From Verrucomicrobiaceae bacterium (GTDB taxonomy: Bacteria; Verrucomicrobiota; Verrucomicrobiia; Verrucomicrobiales; Verrucomicrobiaceae): a stretch of 64,000 bases of DNA. Position 1 is the stretch's first letter. The number at the start of each line of letters is the position of its first letter. The stretch covers positions 248,001 through 312,000 of the forward strand of contig JAIBCL010000002.1 of NCBI GenBank assembly GCA_019694165.1, given 5' to 3'. Under the pieces are notes generated by a model. The model was not told the origin of the DNA. It did no database searches and saw only the letters and a list, made by a program, of their open reading frames with translations. The position numbers were made by a program, and so were the translations under genes. Below, piece after piece: positions 16,931 to 26,683 of this stretch.

Positions 16931-18094
16931 TCACTTCTTCTTGTCCCACTCGCGGGCTTTCACGATCTGGAGCACTTCACCCGTCGCGGCGAAGTCGGCG
17001 ATCTTCCACTTCTCGAGGTATTGCAGCGCGTTGTTGAGCTGCGTCACGTCGCCTTTGCGGGATTCGATCTTGTCGGCGGGCGTGGCTTTGACATCGGCCA
17101 CGAACGCGTCGGCCATCGCCGTCGCTTCGTTTGTCGCGCCTGCGTCCTTCGCATACACGAGCGACTCGAGCAGATGCAGCAGCTTCTCCTTGCCTTCCAT
17201 CTTCGCCGCCTTGTCGCGGATGCTGGCGGCGATCTCGGCGCGCTTCGCGGCGGTTTGCTCAGCGCTCATGACGCTCGTGTCACCGCCGTCGATCGCGCGC
17301 TTCGGCAGCGGACGATACCAGATGTTCCGGTAGCGCACGGGATTGCCGTGATCCTGCAGCTTGAGCGGACCTTTGTCAGGGAATGGACGGTCCTTCGTGC
17401 GCGCCTTGTGGCCGCCGCCGCCTTGCAGTGGGGTGTGATCCTGCAGGAGCACGCCATTGCAGAAGACGGTGAGATAGCCCGCATCGACGAGCTGGCCGTC
17501 CTTGTAAATCGGACGGCGGAAGATGATGTCGTAGAACTGCCACTCGCCCGGCTTGCGCAGCGCGTTCGCCATGGGCGGATTCACGCCATAAACAGAGCCG
17601 GCGAAGCCGTCGGAGTACGTCGGATTGCCGTGGTTGTCGAGCACCTGCACTTCGACCTGGCCCATGAGAAACACTCCGCTGTTGCCGCGGCCCTGGCTGT
17701 CACCATGGACCTCGCTCGGCGCGGACCATTCGATGTGAAGCTGGCAGTCGGCCCATTCGTCCTTCGTGCGCACGTAGCCCGAGCCGGGCACGCATTGCAG
17801 CGTGGCATCTTTGACCACCCACTTCGTCGGCTCGCCGTTCTTGTCGGAGATCCAGTTGCCGAGCGTGGCATCGGTTCCGTCGAAAAGAATCACCGCATCC
17901 GATGGCGGCGTGCCGGGCTTCTCCTGCGAGCTGAACGTCGCCGGCTCCACGCGCGGCGGCTGCGGGCGGTTCATGTCGTGAATGGCCCAGGGATGCACGG
18001 CGTCCGGCGGATCGCCATAAAAGGCTCCGTCAGCGTGAAGAAGAGCGGCGGGAAAAGGCAGCGCGCAGATGGCGATGAGCAGGTTGGTTTTCAT
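16931..18094 (-). CDS. Secreted DUF1080 protein with C-terminal helical extension
   Basis: The 387-residue protein has a signal peptide (MKTNLLIAICALPFPAALLHA) and a DUF1080 domain starting at VILFDGTDATLGNWIS, with the core GRGNSGVFLMGQVEVQVLD, GSVYG, and the typical ending GNPVRYRNIWYRPLP. After it, about 90 residues form a charged helical tail (QTAAKRAEIAASIRDKAAKM onward) not found in the shorter DUF1080 protein at 12395-13096. It is probably an exported carbohydrate-active or binding protein. Confidence 0.92.
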   Translation of the reverse strand: MKTNLLIAICALPFPAALLHADGAFYGDPPDAVHPWAIHDMNRPQPPRVEPATFSSQEKPGTPPSDAVILFDGTDATLGNWISDKNGEPTKWVVKDATLQCVPGSGYVRTKDEWADCQLHIEWSAPSEVHGDSQGRGNSGVFLMGQVEVQVLDNHGNPTYSDGFAGSVYGVNPPMANALRKPGEWQFYDIIFRRPIYKDGQLVDAGYLTVFCNGVLLQDHTPLQGGGGHKARTKDRPFPDKGPLKLQDHGNPVRYRNIWYRPLPKRAIDGGDTSVMSAEQTAAKRAEIAASIRDKAAKMEGKEKLLHLLESLVYAKDAGATNEATAMADAFVADVKATPADKIESRKGDVTQLNNALQYLEKWKIADFAATGEVLQIVKAREWDKKK

Positions 18095-18260
18095 AGGCAG
18101 ACGCGATTCTGGAACGGGCACATGCATCGGGCAAGCGTGGACTCCGACCGGATCGGCACGGCTTCCGACCGCATCCGGCTCCATCGCTCAAACCAATCGC
18201 GCGGACGGGAATATCAATTCCCCTTTCCCACCTCGTTCTGATAGCATTGGCCATAAATAT

Positions 18261-21200
18261 ATGGGCGAATTCATCGGACTCCTCCTGTTCATCGGCCTCC
18301 TTGTGCTGGTGTTTGTCTTACCCATCCGCGCCGCAATCCGAGCGTCAGATGCGATCAGCCGCGCCGACGCCGCGCATGGCCGGATCAAAGAACTCACCGC
18401 GAAACTCCTCGAGCTTCAGGAGCGCATTCGCGAACTCGAGAAGCGTCCCGCCGCCGCACCGCCCGCTGCGGAAAAAATTCTCAGTGCCATCGCGCCCGAG
18501 CCACAGCCCCAGCCCGAGGCGAAGCCGGTCTTTGAAGCCCCCGCACCTCCCGAGCCGCAACATCAGCCACCGCCCTTACCGATCATCAAAGAAGAAGTCG
18601 CCGCTGCTCCCGCGTCGCCACCACCATCGGTCCCATCGGTCCCATCGGTCCCATCGGTCCCATCCGTCCCATCGGTCCCATCCGTCCCAACCCGCCCCGC
18701 GATCAATCTCGAGCAATTCATGGGAGCGAAGCTCTTTGCGTGGATCGGCGGACTCGCGCTTTTCCTCGGCGTCGTGTTCTTCGTAAAGCTCGCCATCGAG
18801 CGGAACATGATCTCGCCGGCAGCGCGCACGGCCATCGGATTTATCACCGGCGCGGGCTTGCTCGTCGGCGGCGTGCTCACGCATCGCAAGAAAGCACTCA
18901 CCACGCTCGCGCAGACGCTCTGCGCCACAGGCACGCTGATTCTCTACGGCGTCACCTTCGCGGCGCACACGCTGTACAAATTCCCGGCGTTCGGCTCAGG
19001 GCCGACGTTTCTGCTGATGTCGCTCATCACCATCACCGCCTTCCTGCTTGCGGTGCGGCTAGATGCGCTGGTCGTGGCGATTCTCGGCATGGCGGGCGGA
19101 TTTCTCACGCCGGTTCTCGTCTCCACGGGCCAGGACAATCCGCTCGGCCTTTTCAGCTACATCGCGCTGCTCGATGTGGGCCTCATCGGCATCGCCAAAC
19201 ATCGCCGCTGGCTGTTCCTCTCCGCGCTCGGTGCGGCGGGCACCGTCATCATGCAATTCGGCTGGTTCGGGAAATTCTTCCATCGCGGCAATTACTTCGA
19301 GGGCGGCGCGACGCTCGTGCCCATCGCCATTTTCCTCTTCTTCGCGGCGCTGTTCCTCGCCGGAAGCTGGTGGTCGCGCAAACGCGATGCCGCCGATCTC
19401 TTCCCCGCCGCATCCACGCTCGGCCTCTGCGCGAGCGCCATGTTCTTCGCCTTCGGGTTCCTGAGTTACGGCACGATCACGGAACGCCCCGCGCTGCTTT
19501 ATGCCTTTGTCTTCGCGATCAATGCCATCGTTCTCACGACCATCGGCATCCAACCGCGACTCGCGCTCGCGCAGATCATCACCGCAGGTGTCACCTTCAT
19601 CCATCTGGCCGTCTGGACCGACTCGCGGCTCACGAACGAGATGCTGCCGGCCGGTCTCGCTTGCTATCTGGTCTTCGGCATCATGCATTCCGCGTTTCCT
19701 GTCGTGTGGCGGAGGCTGCGTCCGGAAAACTCACCACGACTTCCGCTCGGCCCGTGGATTCCCGTCGCCGCACTCGTGCTGATGCTGATGCCGATCCTGA
19801 AACTCGAGGCGATTTCGTTCCTCATCTGGCCCGCGATTCTACTCGTCGATCTGCTGCTCATCCTGCTCGCCGTCATCACGACCGCGCTCGCCCCCGTGCT
19901 CGCGGCGATCGTGCTCACGCTCGTGGCCGCAGCGATCTGGCTCTTCAAACTGCCTGCGCACATCGCCAGCCTTTCACCGTTCCTGTTCGTGCTCGGCGCG
20001 TTCAGCGTCATCCTCGCCACCGCCGGCTGCTGGCTCGCGCGACGCCTGCTGCCGCGGCAAAGCGAAGGCGCGATCTCGCTTCGCAATCCGAACGACCAGC
20101 TCGCCGCCGCACTGCCGGTCGTCTCGTCCGCGTTGCCGTTTCTGCTGCTCATCATGGCCGTCGCGCGCCTGCCGGTGACCGTGCCCACTCCCGTCTTCGC
20201 GCTGGCTTTGCTGCTCGTGATCGTCCTTCTCGGCCTCGCAAAAATCGCGAAGCAGTCCATGCTCACCATCGCCGCGCTCGGCTGCGTGCTCGCGCTGCAG
20301 TTCGCGTGGCACTCGCATCGTTTCGACGCGGATCTTCCCGTCGTGCCGGTCGCGTGGTATTGCGGATTTGCCGCCATCTTCATGGCGTATCCCTTCGCGT
20401 TCCGCACCACGTTTCGCGACAGCGTGATTCCGTGGGCTGCCTCCGCCGTGTCGGGCGTCGGTCACTTCCTCTTGATCTACGACGTCGTGAAGCGCGCCTG
20501 GCCGAACAGCGCGATGGGACTGTTGCCCGCCGCGTTCGTTCTGCCGCCGCTCGCGGGTCTCGTGTCGATCTTGCGCACGGCAAAACCGGGCCATGTGCGC
20601 GACACGCAGCTCGCGTGGTTTGGTGGCGTGGCATTGTTCTTCATCACGCTCATCTTCCCGATTCAGTTCGACCGTCAGTGGCTCACGCTGGGCTGGGCGC
20701 TGGAAGGCGCGGCGCTGTGCTGGCTTTTCAATCGCATCCCGCACAACGGCCTGCGCTACGTGGGCGTCGCGCTGCTGGTCGCCGCATTCGCCCGTCTCGC
20801 GGTGAATCCCGCCGTGCTCACCTATCACGCACGCAGCGGCACGCCGATCTTCAACTGGCATCTCTACGCCTACAGCATCGCCGCTGCGGCGCAGTTCGCC
20901 GGCGCGTGGTGGCTGCGACCGCCGAACGACCGCATCCAGCAGTTCAACGCGCGGGCCGTGCTCGCATCGCTCGGTGGCGTGCTGCTTTTCCTCCTGCTGA
21001 ACATCGAGATCGCCGACTACTTCACGCCCGCCGGCGGCAGGTTCATCACCTTCGACTTCAGCGGCAATTTCGCGCGCGACATGTCCTACAGCATCGGCTG
21101 GGCCGTCTTCGCGCTGGCGCTGATCTCGCTTGGAATTTGGAAACGCATCAGCGGCGCGCGCTACGCGGGCATCGGCTTGCTGGCCGTCACGCTGGTGAAG

Positions 21201-21329
21201 CTGTTCTTCCACGATCTCGCCGCCATCGGCAGCGGCTACCGGATCGCGGCGCTCATCGTCGTAGCCATCATTGCGCTGGCAGCGTCGTTTCTTTATCAGC
21301 GGTTTTTTGATGAGGAGGGGAAGTCATGA
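18261..21329 (+). CDS. Large polytopic membrane protein, DUF2339
   Basis: The 1022-residue product has an N-terminal membrane helix (GLLLFIGLLVLVFVLPI), a coiled coil (RIKELTAKLLELQERIRELEKR, about 35-56), a long proline-rich linker, then GAKLFAWIGGLALFLGVVFFVK and more than 20 further membrane helices. This is the DUF2339/COG5373 layout. Function is unknown; the usual neighbour DUF3999 follows here with an ATGA overlap, so they likely form one complex. In the linker a 9-bp tandem repeat encodes repeated PSV. The ATG at 18261 is chosen over earlier frame. Confidence 0.9.
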   Translation: MGEFIGLLLFIGLLVLVFVLPIRAAIRASDAISRADAAHGRIKELTAKLLELQERIRELEKRPAAAPPAAEKILSAIAPEPQPQPEAKPVFEAPAPPEPQHQPPPLPIIKEEVAAAPASPPPSVPSVPSVPSVPSVPSVPSVPTRPAINLEQFMGAKLFAWIGGLALFLGVVFFVKLAIERNMISPAARTAIGFITGAGLLVGGVLTHRKKALTTLAQTLCATGTLILYGVTFAAHTLYKFPAFGSGPTFLLMSLITITAFLLAVRLDALVVAILGMAGGFLTPVLVSTGQDNPLGLFSYIALLDVGLIGIAKHRRWLFLSALGAAGTVIMQFGWFGKFFHRGNYFEGGATLVPIAIFLFFAALFLAGSWWSRKRDAADLFPAASTLGLCASAMFFAFGFLSYGTITERPALLYAFVFAINAIVLTTIGIQPRLALAQIITAGVTFIHLAVWTDSRLTNEMLPAGLACYLVFGIMHSAFPVVWRRLRPENSPRLPLGPWIPVAALVLMLMPILKLEAISFLIWPAILLVDLLLILLAVITTALAPVLAAIVLTLVAAAIWLFKLPAHIASLSPFLFVLGAFSVILATAGCWLARRLLPRQSEGAISLRNPNDQLAAALPVVSSALPFLLLIMAVARLPVTVPTPVFALALLLVIVLLGLAKIAKQSMLTIAALGCVLALQFAWHSHRFDADLPVVPVAWYCGFAAIFMAYPFAFRTTFRDSVIPWAASAVSGVGHFLLIYDVVKRAWPNSAMGLLPAAFVLPPLAGLVSILRTAKPGHVRDTQLAWFGGVALFFITLIFPIQFDRQWLTLGWALEGAALCWLFNRIPHNGLRYVGVALLVAAFARLAVNPAVLTYHARSGTPIFNWHLYAYSIAAAAQFAGAWWLRPPNDRIQQFNARAVLASLGGVLLFLLLNIEIADYFTPAGGRFITFDFSGNFARDMSYSIGWAVFALALISLGIWKRISGARYAGIGLLAVTLVKLFFHDLAAIGSGYRIAALIVVAIIALAASFLYQRFFDEEGKS
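18627..18689 (+). repeat. 9-bp tandem repeat inside the DUF2339 gene
   Basis: Seven consecutive copies of TCSGTCCCA (consensus TCGGTCCCA, two copies TCCGTCCCA) encode a repeated Pro-Ser-Val tripeptide in the linker between the coiled coil and the membrane domain. Being a multiple of three, copy changes keep the frame. Confidence 0.95.
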
Positions 21330-23359
21330 GACAGCGTGAAAAGACACAAGAGACTCAAGCGACGGAAAGGACTGGAGTGATGATGACGACAAAATGCATT
21401 CGGTGGCTGGTGACGGTGACATGCTTGATGGGCTGGCGTGTTTTGGCGGCAGACTTCTCCGCCTGGCAGTTCACTCAACCGCTTCCGGTCACGGCCACCG
21501 GACTCACCAGCGTCGAACTGCCGACGGCCACGCTCCATGCCGCACGCGCGCAGCTCGAAGACCTGCGCGTGATCTCGCCGTCAGGCGTGGAGACGCCGTT
21601 TGTCATTCAATGGCCGGAGATCCAGCCCGAGCGCTTGATCGATCCGAGCGACTTCAGCATGAAGCTCATCGACGGCGCGACCGAGCTTCGGATCACCACC
21701 GGCACCAACGAACCCATTCGTGCGATCCGCTTGCGCGCTGCCGAAACGAGATTCCTCAAGGCCGCACGGGTCGAGGCTTCGCCCGATGGCAGCAACTGGC
21801 AGACACTCGTCGCGAACACCGTCATCTTCCGCGAGCCAGGCGACATCGAGTCCGTCGTCATCAAACTCACGCCCACGCCGCAGAGCCACGCGCATCTGCG
21901 AGTGGTGCTCGACGATCAACTCTCGCGACCCGTCGCCTTCAGCGGCGCGCGGCTCGAAGTAGGCTCCTCGGTGCCAGAAGAGAAACCACTGCCCGTGAAG
22001 ATCGTGAAGCGAGAAGAACTCAAAGGACGCTCGCGCGTCACGCTCGATCTCGGAGGAAAAAATGCGTTCGTCGCTTCCGTGCGTGTTGCGGCCTCGGACG
22101 CCGTCTTCAGTCGTCGCGCAACAGTCTCGACTGCTGAGAACGGCGATCCGAACACTTCCAAGCAAGCCGTTGGTTCCGCCACCGTGTTCCGCGTGACGCT
22201 CGCAGACCGAAAGAACGAATCGCTCGACATTCCCGTCCGCCGTTCAGTCGCGAGCGACAAGCTCACGTTGGAAATTGAAAACGGCGACAGCCCGGCGTTG
22301 AAAATCGAGACTGTGGAAGTCACGCAGCATCCCGTACGCACATTGTTTCATGCCGACACCGCAGGCGAATGGCGGTTAATCTCGGGCAACGCACTCGTCG
22401 CGGTGCCGCGCTACGACATCGCCGAGCTGAAGCAGCAACTCGCCGGCTCGACAGCCAGCCAGGCCGCCGCCGGAGCGATCACGACCAACGCCAGCTACAC
22501 CAAACCAAACGCGCTCCCCGAAGTGGATGCGGCAAGCACCGATGTCGATCTCGCGCGCAGTCGTTTCCGCAAACCGGTGACGATCGCAGCACCGGGCGTC
22601 ATCGCGATCACGCTCGATCCCGAAGTGCTCGCACACTCGCAGTTGTCGCTTGGCGACCTTCGACTCGTGCAGGATGGCAGGCAGGTGCCGTATCTCGTTG
22701 AACGTACAGGCACCAGCGCTGAGCCTTTTGTCGAACCGGCCGTCTCGCTCAAGCCCGATCCGAAGCGACCGCACATCACACGCTGGACGTTCACCATGCC
22801 GGTCGATTCGTTTCCAGCCTCAAGACTCACATGCCAATCGAACACACCCTTGTTTGAGCGATCCATCACCGCCTCCGGAGCAATCAGGGATTCGTTCGGC
22901 AACGACACCAGGTTGCACCTCGGAAGCGCGCAATGGACCCACAAGCCCGGCGATGCCTCGAATGCATTCGAGCTTCGCTTCGGCCACGACCGCCTTCCGC
23001 AATCCTTCGCGCTGGAGACGGACAACGGCGACAATCCGCCCATCGAGATAACACAGGTGCGCGTGCATTACGCGACCGTGCGGCTCATCGCCAAAATCAC
23101 CACCACCTCGCCACTTCATCTCTACTACGGCAATGACCGCGCCAAACAGCCGCAGTATGATTTGCAGCTCGTGCGCGGCGACCTCATGGCCGCACCGAAG
23201 GAAAACGGCGCGATCGGTGCCGAGGAGAAGCTCACCACCAGTCGCGACCAGGATCGCACGTCCAGCACCGGCTCTCCGTGGCTGTGGGCCGCGCTCGCAG
23301 CTGTGATTGGCGTTCTGCTTTGGGTCGTGGCCAAGATGCTGCCCGCACCGGAGCGATAG
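21326..23359 (+). CDS. DUF3999 family exported protein
   Basis: The product is up to 677 residues. The start at 21326 overlaps the DUF2339 stop (ATGA); ATGs at 21380 and 21383 give a protein beginning with the signal peptide MMTTKCIRWLVTVTCLMGWRVLA and may be the real start. The body is mainly beta-rich with repeats resembling F5/8-type modules (RLRAAETRFLKAARVEAS, DGSNWQTL), and a C-terminal membrane helix (SPWLWAALAAVIGVLLWVVAKML). DUF3999 proteins occur next to DUF2339 proteins; the pair may be an envelope complex with most of this partner outside the membrane. Function unknown. Confidence 0.88.
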   Translation: MRQREKTQETQATERTGVMMTTKCIRWLVTVTCLMGWRVLAADFSAWQFTQPLPVTATGLTSVELPTATLHAARAQLEDLRVISPSGVETPFVIQWPEIQPERLIDPSDFSMKLIDGATELRITTGTNEPIRAIRLRAAETRFLKAARVEASPDGSNWQTLVANTVIFREPGDIESVVIKLTPTPQSHAHLRVVLDDQLSRPVAFSGARLEVGSSVPEEKPLPVKIVKREELKGRSRVTLDLGGKNAFVASVRVAASDAVFSRRATVSTAENGDPNTSKQAVGSATVFRVTLADRKNESLDIPVRRSVASDKLTLEIENGDSPALKIETVEVTQHPVRTLFHADTAGEWRLISGNALVAVPRYDIAELKQQLAGSTASQAAAGAITTNASYTKPNALPEVDAASTDVDLARSRFRKPVTIAAPGVIAITLDPEVLAHSQLSLGDLRLVQDGRQVPYLVERTGTSAEPFVEPAVSLKPDPKRPHITRWTFTMPVDSFPASRLTCQSNTPLFERSITASGAIRDSFGNDTRLHLGSAQWTHKPGDASNAFELRFGHDRLPQSFALETDNGDNPPIEITQVRVHYATVRLIAKITTTSPLHLYYGNDRAKQPQYDLQLVRGDLMAAPKENGAIGAEEKLTTSRDQDRTSSTGSPWLWAALAAVIGVLLWVVAKMLPAPER

Positions 23360-23672
23360 GCCGAAGCCGCATGTCGGGGTCTGAAACGCCCGACTTGGAG
23401 GCGAGGCGGCACGCCGTAATCAATCTCGCTCAGGTGAACCCGGGAACTCCAAGCGCGCGAGCCGCCTGAAGACGTCGGTCCAACGTGCGCATTGATCCGC
23501 CCGCCAGTTCGTTGCATCGTCGGCTTGAGGTCCCGCGCGAACGGTGTTTCGGCCGGCATGATCGACGAAGACCAGATGCCAGGAAGCCGGGACCAGAGCC
23601 GGAGAGAACCAGCGCGCGGCCCAATCTTGGCCCGCCGGCTCACACGCGCCCGGCGCGGTGGAGTACATTGCC
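23360..23672. other. Intergenic region without a recognised gene
   Basis: About 310 bp between the DUF3999 and Dop/PafA-like genes. Short open frames here have no family features. I looked specifically for a Pup- or UBact-like small protein ending in Gly-Gly-Glu/Gln or Gly-Gly and found none. A ribosome-binding site (GGTGGAG, 23657-23663) lies 9 nt before the next ATG. Confidence 0.7.
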
Positions 23673-25067
23673 ATGTTCAAACTCTCCGTACCCAGCCTTC
23701 CCGCCGCCTGCCTCGCAGGCATGGAAACCGAATACCCGATGGCCGTTTTCGACCACCGGCAGAAGCGCATCGAACCGCGCCTCGTCAGCGAGGCGGTGAT
23801 CCGGCTGGCGGGCCGCACCCGCTTCTCGCTGCCCAGCGGCCAGGACAAAGGCGTACATCTGGCGAATGGCGGCAAGATCTACCGCGAACCCGGGCGCGAT
23901 CAGGATTACGCCATCACCGAGTACGCCACGCCCGAAGCATCGAGTCCCTTTGAACTCGTGCGGCAGGTCGAGGCTGGAAACGTGTTGATGATCGATCTTT
24001 GCCGCCGGCTCCACGAGGAGCTGCCTGACGCCGCGCAGGCCGCAGTCTTCCGACACAATGTGTGCCCCGTTTCCGGCACGAGTTGGGCCACGCACGGGAA
24101 CGTACTCACCATCACTCCGGTGCGAACTCTCGCCGTCCATCTGACGCCGCATCTCGTCACGAAGGTCATTTATGCCGGCGGCGGCGGGCTCGCGAAGGAC
24201 GGGCCGCCCGCTTTCAGTCTCGCCCCGCGAATGGCCACGTTTACCTCGGTTGCAAACAGCCATACCACGTTCGAGCGCCCCCTGCTCAACACGCGCGACC
24301 TCTCCCACTGCACCATCTCCGCACGCCGCCAGCATTTGATCGGCTTCGAGATTCTGTGCTCCCACCGCGCGCGACTGCTCGACATCGGCGTCACCATGCT
24401 CGTCATGCGCATGATCGACGCCGGCCTGCGCCCCGGCGACGAGATGGGACTCGAAGACCCCATCGCTGCTCTTCACGGCTTCTGCGCGGATGTCTCCTGC
24501 AAGTCGGTGCGTGCACGCACGACCCGGGGCAGCATGGTCACGGCGCTCGACATCCAGCGCCATCATCTTGAAATGGCCCGGGCAAACCTCCACCGCGAAT
24601 TCATGCCCTCGTGGGCCGCCGGCTTGTGCGAGGAATGGGAGACGATGCTCAACCTGATAGGCGCGGGCGCGCCGGACTCGGTGGCGGACAAGGTGGACTG
24701 GGCCGCAAAACACACCGTCTTCACCCGGCACGTCGCTCAAAGCGGCCGCTCGTGGGAGGAGTGTCGCGACGAACTTTCCGAGATCGACATCCGCTTCGGC
24801 CAGCTCGACGACGGCATCTTCGAGCGGCTCGACGAAGATGGCCTGCTCGACCACCACATGCCCGGCATTGACCACATTTCCGATGCACTCACCACACCGC
24901 CACCCGACACGCGCGCCCTCCTGCGGGGCAATGCCGTGCTCGAACTCAACCGCGCAGGCCGCACCGGCACCGCCTTTTGGGACAAGGTCTGTGACAGCTC
25001 CGCGCGACGCATTCTCGACCTTGGAGATCCCTTCAAGCTCACCGCGGCGTGGGCGCCCGGAACTTGA
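23673..25067 (+). CDS. Pup ligase/deamidase-like (PafA/Dop family) protein
   Basis: The 464-residue product fits the carboxylate-amine ligase family of PafA and Dop, which join or process the prokaryotic ubiquitin-like protein Pup with ATP. The N-terminal GMETEY (16-21) corresponds to the G-x-E-x-E nucleotide/metal motif. The middle stretch HTTFERPLLNTRDLSH parallels the NTRDE-H motif of Dop, and LLDIGVTMLVMRM the following helix; however the usual G-D-A-N segment after RLH-I reads GFEILCS. The start is the ATG with a GGTGGAG site 9 nt upstream. No Pup, proteasome or Mpa gene is visible nearby. A ligase for another acceptor is possible. Confidence 0.8.
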   Translation: MFKLSVPSLPAACLAGMETEYPMAVFDHRQKRIEPRLVSEAVIRLAGRTRFSLPSGQDKGVHLANGGKIYREPGRDQDYAITEYATPEASSPFELVRQVEAGNVLMIDLCRRLHEELPDAAQAAVFRHNVCPVSGTSWATHGNVLTITPVRTLAVHLTPHLVTKVIYAGGGGLAKDGPPAFSLAPRMATFTSVANSHTTFERPLLNTRDLSHCTISARRQHLIGFEILCSHRARLLDIGVTMLVMRMIDAGLRPGDEMGLEDPIAALHGFCADVSCKSVRARTTRGSMVTALDIQRHHLEMARANLHREFMPSWAAGLCEEWETMLNLIGAGAPDSVADKVDWAAKHTVFTRHVAQSGRSWEECRDELSEIDIRFGQLDDGIFERLDEDGLLDHHMPGIDHISDALTTPPPDTRALLRGNAVLELNRAGRTGTAFWDKVCDSSARRILDLGDPFKLTAAWAPGT

Positions 25068-25195
25068 GCGGACCATTTGGACCGGCCTCAGCGCTGGCGA
25101 TTCGTCGCCGTGATTGCGAGCAGGTCGTCGTGAATGGTTCACGCTTGCAACTGCGTGACCGTCACGGCCGCGGTTCTCTTTTTCATCGCACACGG

Positions 25196-26557
25196 ATGAG
25201 AGGTGGGCAAAGTTGGCCGGCCATGCCGCCCGCCATCTCGCAGCCGCCAATTTCATCGCGCCCGGGGCTGGCCGTGCGTTTTGGCATTGCGTTTCTGGTC
25301 TTCGTCGTGGCGGGATCGCTGTTGCTGCTCGCGTGGCTGGGTGCTCAAGAGCGCGTGCAGTCGGCGCGTCTATTTGCGGCGCTGGCGAAGGCGGATGCGG
25401 ATTTCATCCGCGAATTGAAACTGCCGCGCAGTGAGAAGCTGGCGTCGGACCTTGGGCGGCTGCTGAAGATGGAGGTCTTCTTCCGCGACCGCAGCGGCCG
25501 TCTGATGCCGCCGGGCGGAATGATGCCGCCCGCGGTGAGCGCCCCGGCGCATGTCGAAAAGCTCGGTGACGGACGTGAGGCGCTGGCGCTGCGACTCGAT
25601 GATGAGCATGACGTGATCTTTGTGCGGGCCACCGTCGCAGGTGCATCGATCACGCAACCGGGCACGCTCGGCGCGCTGACCGCTTTCTGGGTGCTGTCAC
25701 TGGCGCTCGGCTGGTCGGTATCGCAGGGCGTCGTGCGGCCGCTGGCAAATCTGACGCGACGGCTGCCGCGCCTTTTTGGGGATGCGCCGCCGGACATTCC
25801 TGAAGCGACGCGCACCGATGAGATCGGCCAGCTCGCCGCCGCGCTGCTCGATGCGCGCACGCGGCTCGGCGAGGAGCGGCTGCTGCGCGAGCAGTCGGAG
25901 AAGCTCGCGCTGCTCGGCCGCATGGCGGCGGGGCTGGCGCACGAGATCAAGAACCCGCTCGCGGCCATCCAGCTTCACGCACAGCTCGCGGATTACGACT
26001 CGCTCGATCCCGAAGCAAAGAAATCGCTCGCCATGATCAAGGGCGAATCGCGCGTGATCGAGGGGCTGGTGAACCAGTGGCTTTACGTCGCCCGGCCTGC
26101 GCCTCCGGGCACGTCGCCGCTCGATGCGCGCGACGTGTTGCTGCAGACAATCGAAGCCGTGCACGCGCAGGCCGAACACGCGGGCGTGAAGATCGTGCAG
26201 CATTTGCCTGATGCGCTGCCCGTGCGCGGCGACCGGCACCGGCTGGCGCAGGCATTCCGCAACCTCGCCATCAATGCCATCCAGGCGATGCCCACCGGCG
26301 GCACGCTCACGATCGCCGGTTCAATCGACCACCGATCGTGCCGCGTCACTTTTGCCGACACCGGTCCTGGTTTCTCCGACCGCGCGCTCAAGAGCGCCGC
26401 GGATCTGTTTTTCTCCGAGCGCGAGGGCGGCCTCGGCATCGGACTGAATCTGGTGAAGGAAGTCGTCACCCACCACGGCGGCACGCTGTCCCTGGCCAAT
26501 GGCAAACCTGTCGGCGCGGTGGTCGCCATCTCGCTGCCCAAATCGGGAGGTTCCTGA
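25196..26557 (+). CDS. Sensor histidine kinase
   Basis: The 453-residue membrane protein has one helix near the N-terminus (VRFGIAFLVFVVAGSLLLLAWLG), a short outer sensor part with PPGGMMPP, a second helix (GTLGALTAFWVLSLALGWSVS), a HAMP-like linker, the H box LAHEIKNPLAA with the phospho-accepting His at about 249, and the ATPase boxes NLAINAIQAM (N), DTGPGFSD (G1) and GGLGIGLNLVKEVV (G2). It autophosphorylates and passes phosphate to a response regulator, which is not encoded next to it. An ATG at 25223 is an alternative start; the region upstream holds no gene. Confidence 0.9.
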   Translation: MRGGQSWPAMPPAISQPPISSRPGLAVRFGIAFLVFVVAGSLLLLAWLGAQERVQSARLFAALAKADADFIRELKLPRSEKLASDLGRLLKMEVFFRDRSGRLMPPGGMMPPAVSAPAHVEKLGDGREALALRLDDEHDVIFVRATVAGASITQPGTLGALTAFWVLSLALGWSVSQGVVRPLANLTRRLPRLFGDAPPDIPEATRTDEIGQLAAALLDARTRLGEERLLREQSEKLALLGRMAAGLAHEIKNPLAAIQLHAQLADYDSLDPEAKKSLAMIKGESRVIEGLVNQWLYVARPAPPGTSPLDARDVLLQTIEAVHAQAEHAGVKIVQHLPDALPVRGDRHRLAQAFRNLAINAIQAMPTGGTLTIAGSIDHRSCRVTFADTGPGFSDRALKSAADLFFSEREGGLGIGLNLVKEVVTHHGGTLSLANGKPVGAVVAISLPKSGGS

Positions 26558-26683
26558 AAAAAGCCGGGAACAAACCTTGCCGGCTGTCTCTCCCACCCCG
26601 TGCGCAAGGATGAGCGGCACCGTCCGTTCTTCTGCGCGGCCATTCCAAACTGACAACTCTGCAAACCCACACCGCCCATCACC

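Noticed and set aside
18627-18689. CRISPR-like array
   Set aside because: The repeats are directly adjacent 9-bp units without spacers and lie inside a coding region, so this is a coding microsatellite.
18740-21310. 856-codon open frame on the plus strand inside the DUF2339 gene in another frame
   Set aside because: Translation is Arg/His-rich and without domains, while the DUF2339 frame encodes regular membrane helices.
23360-23672. A Pup or UBact gene next to the Pup-ligase-like gene
   Set aside because: No short frame ends in Gly-Gly-Glu/Gln or a similar tail, and no Gln-rich coiled peptide is present.
23640-25256. Long open frame on the minus strand opposite the Dop/PafA-like gene
   Set aside because: It mirrors a gene with good family motifs and a ribosome site; its own translation is low complexity with no recognised family. 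High GC produces such long antisense frames.
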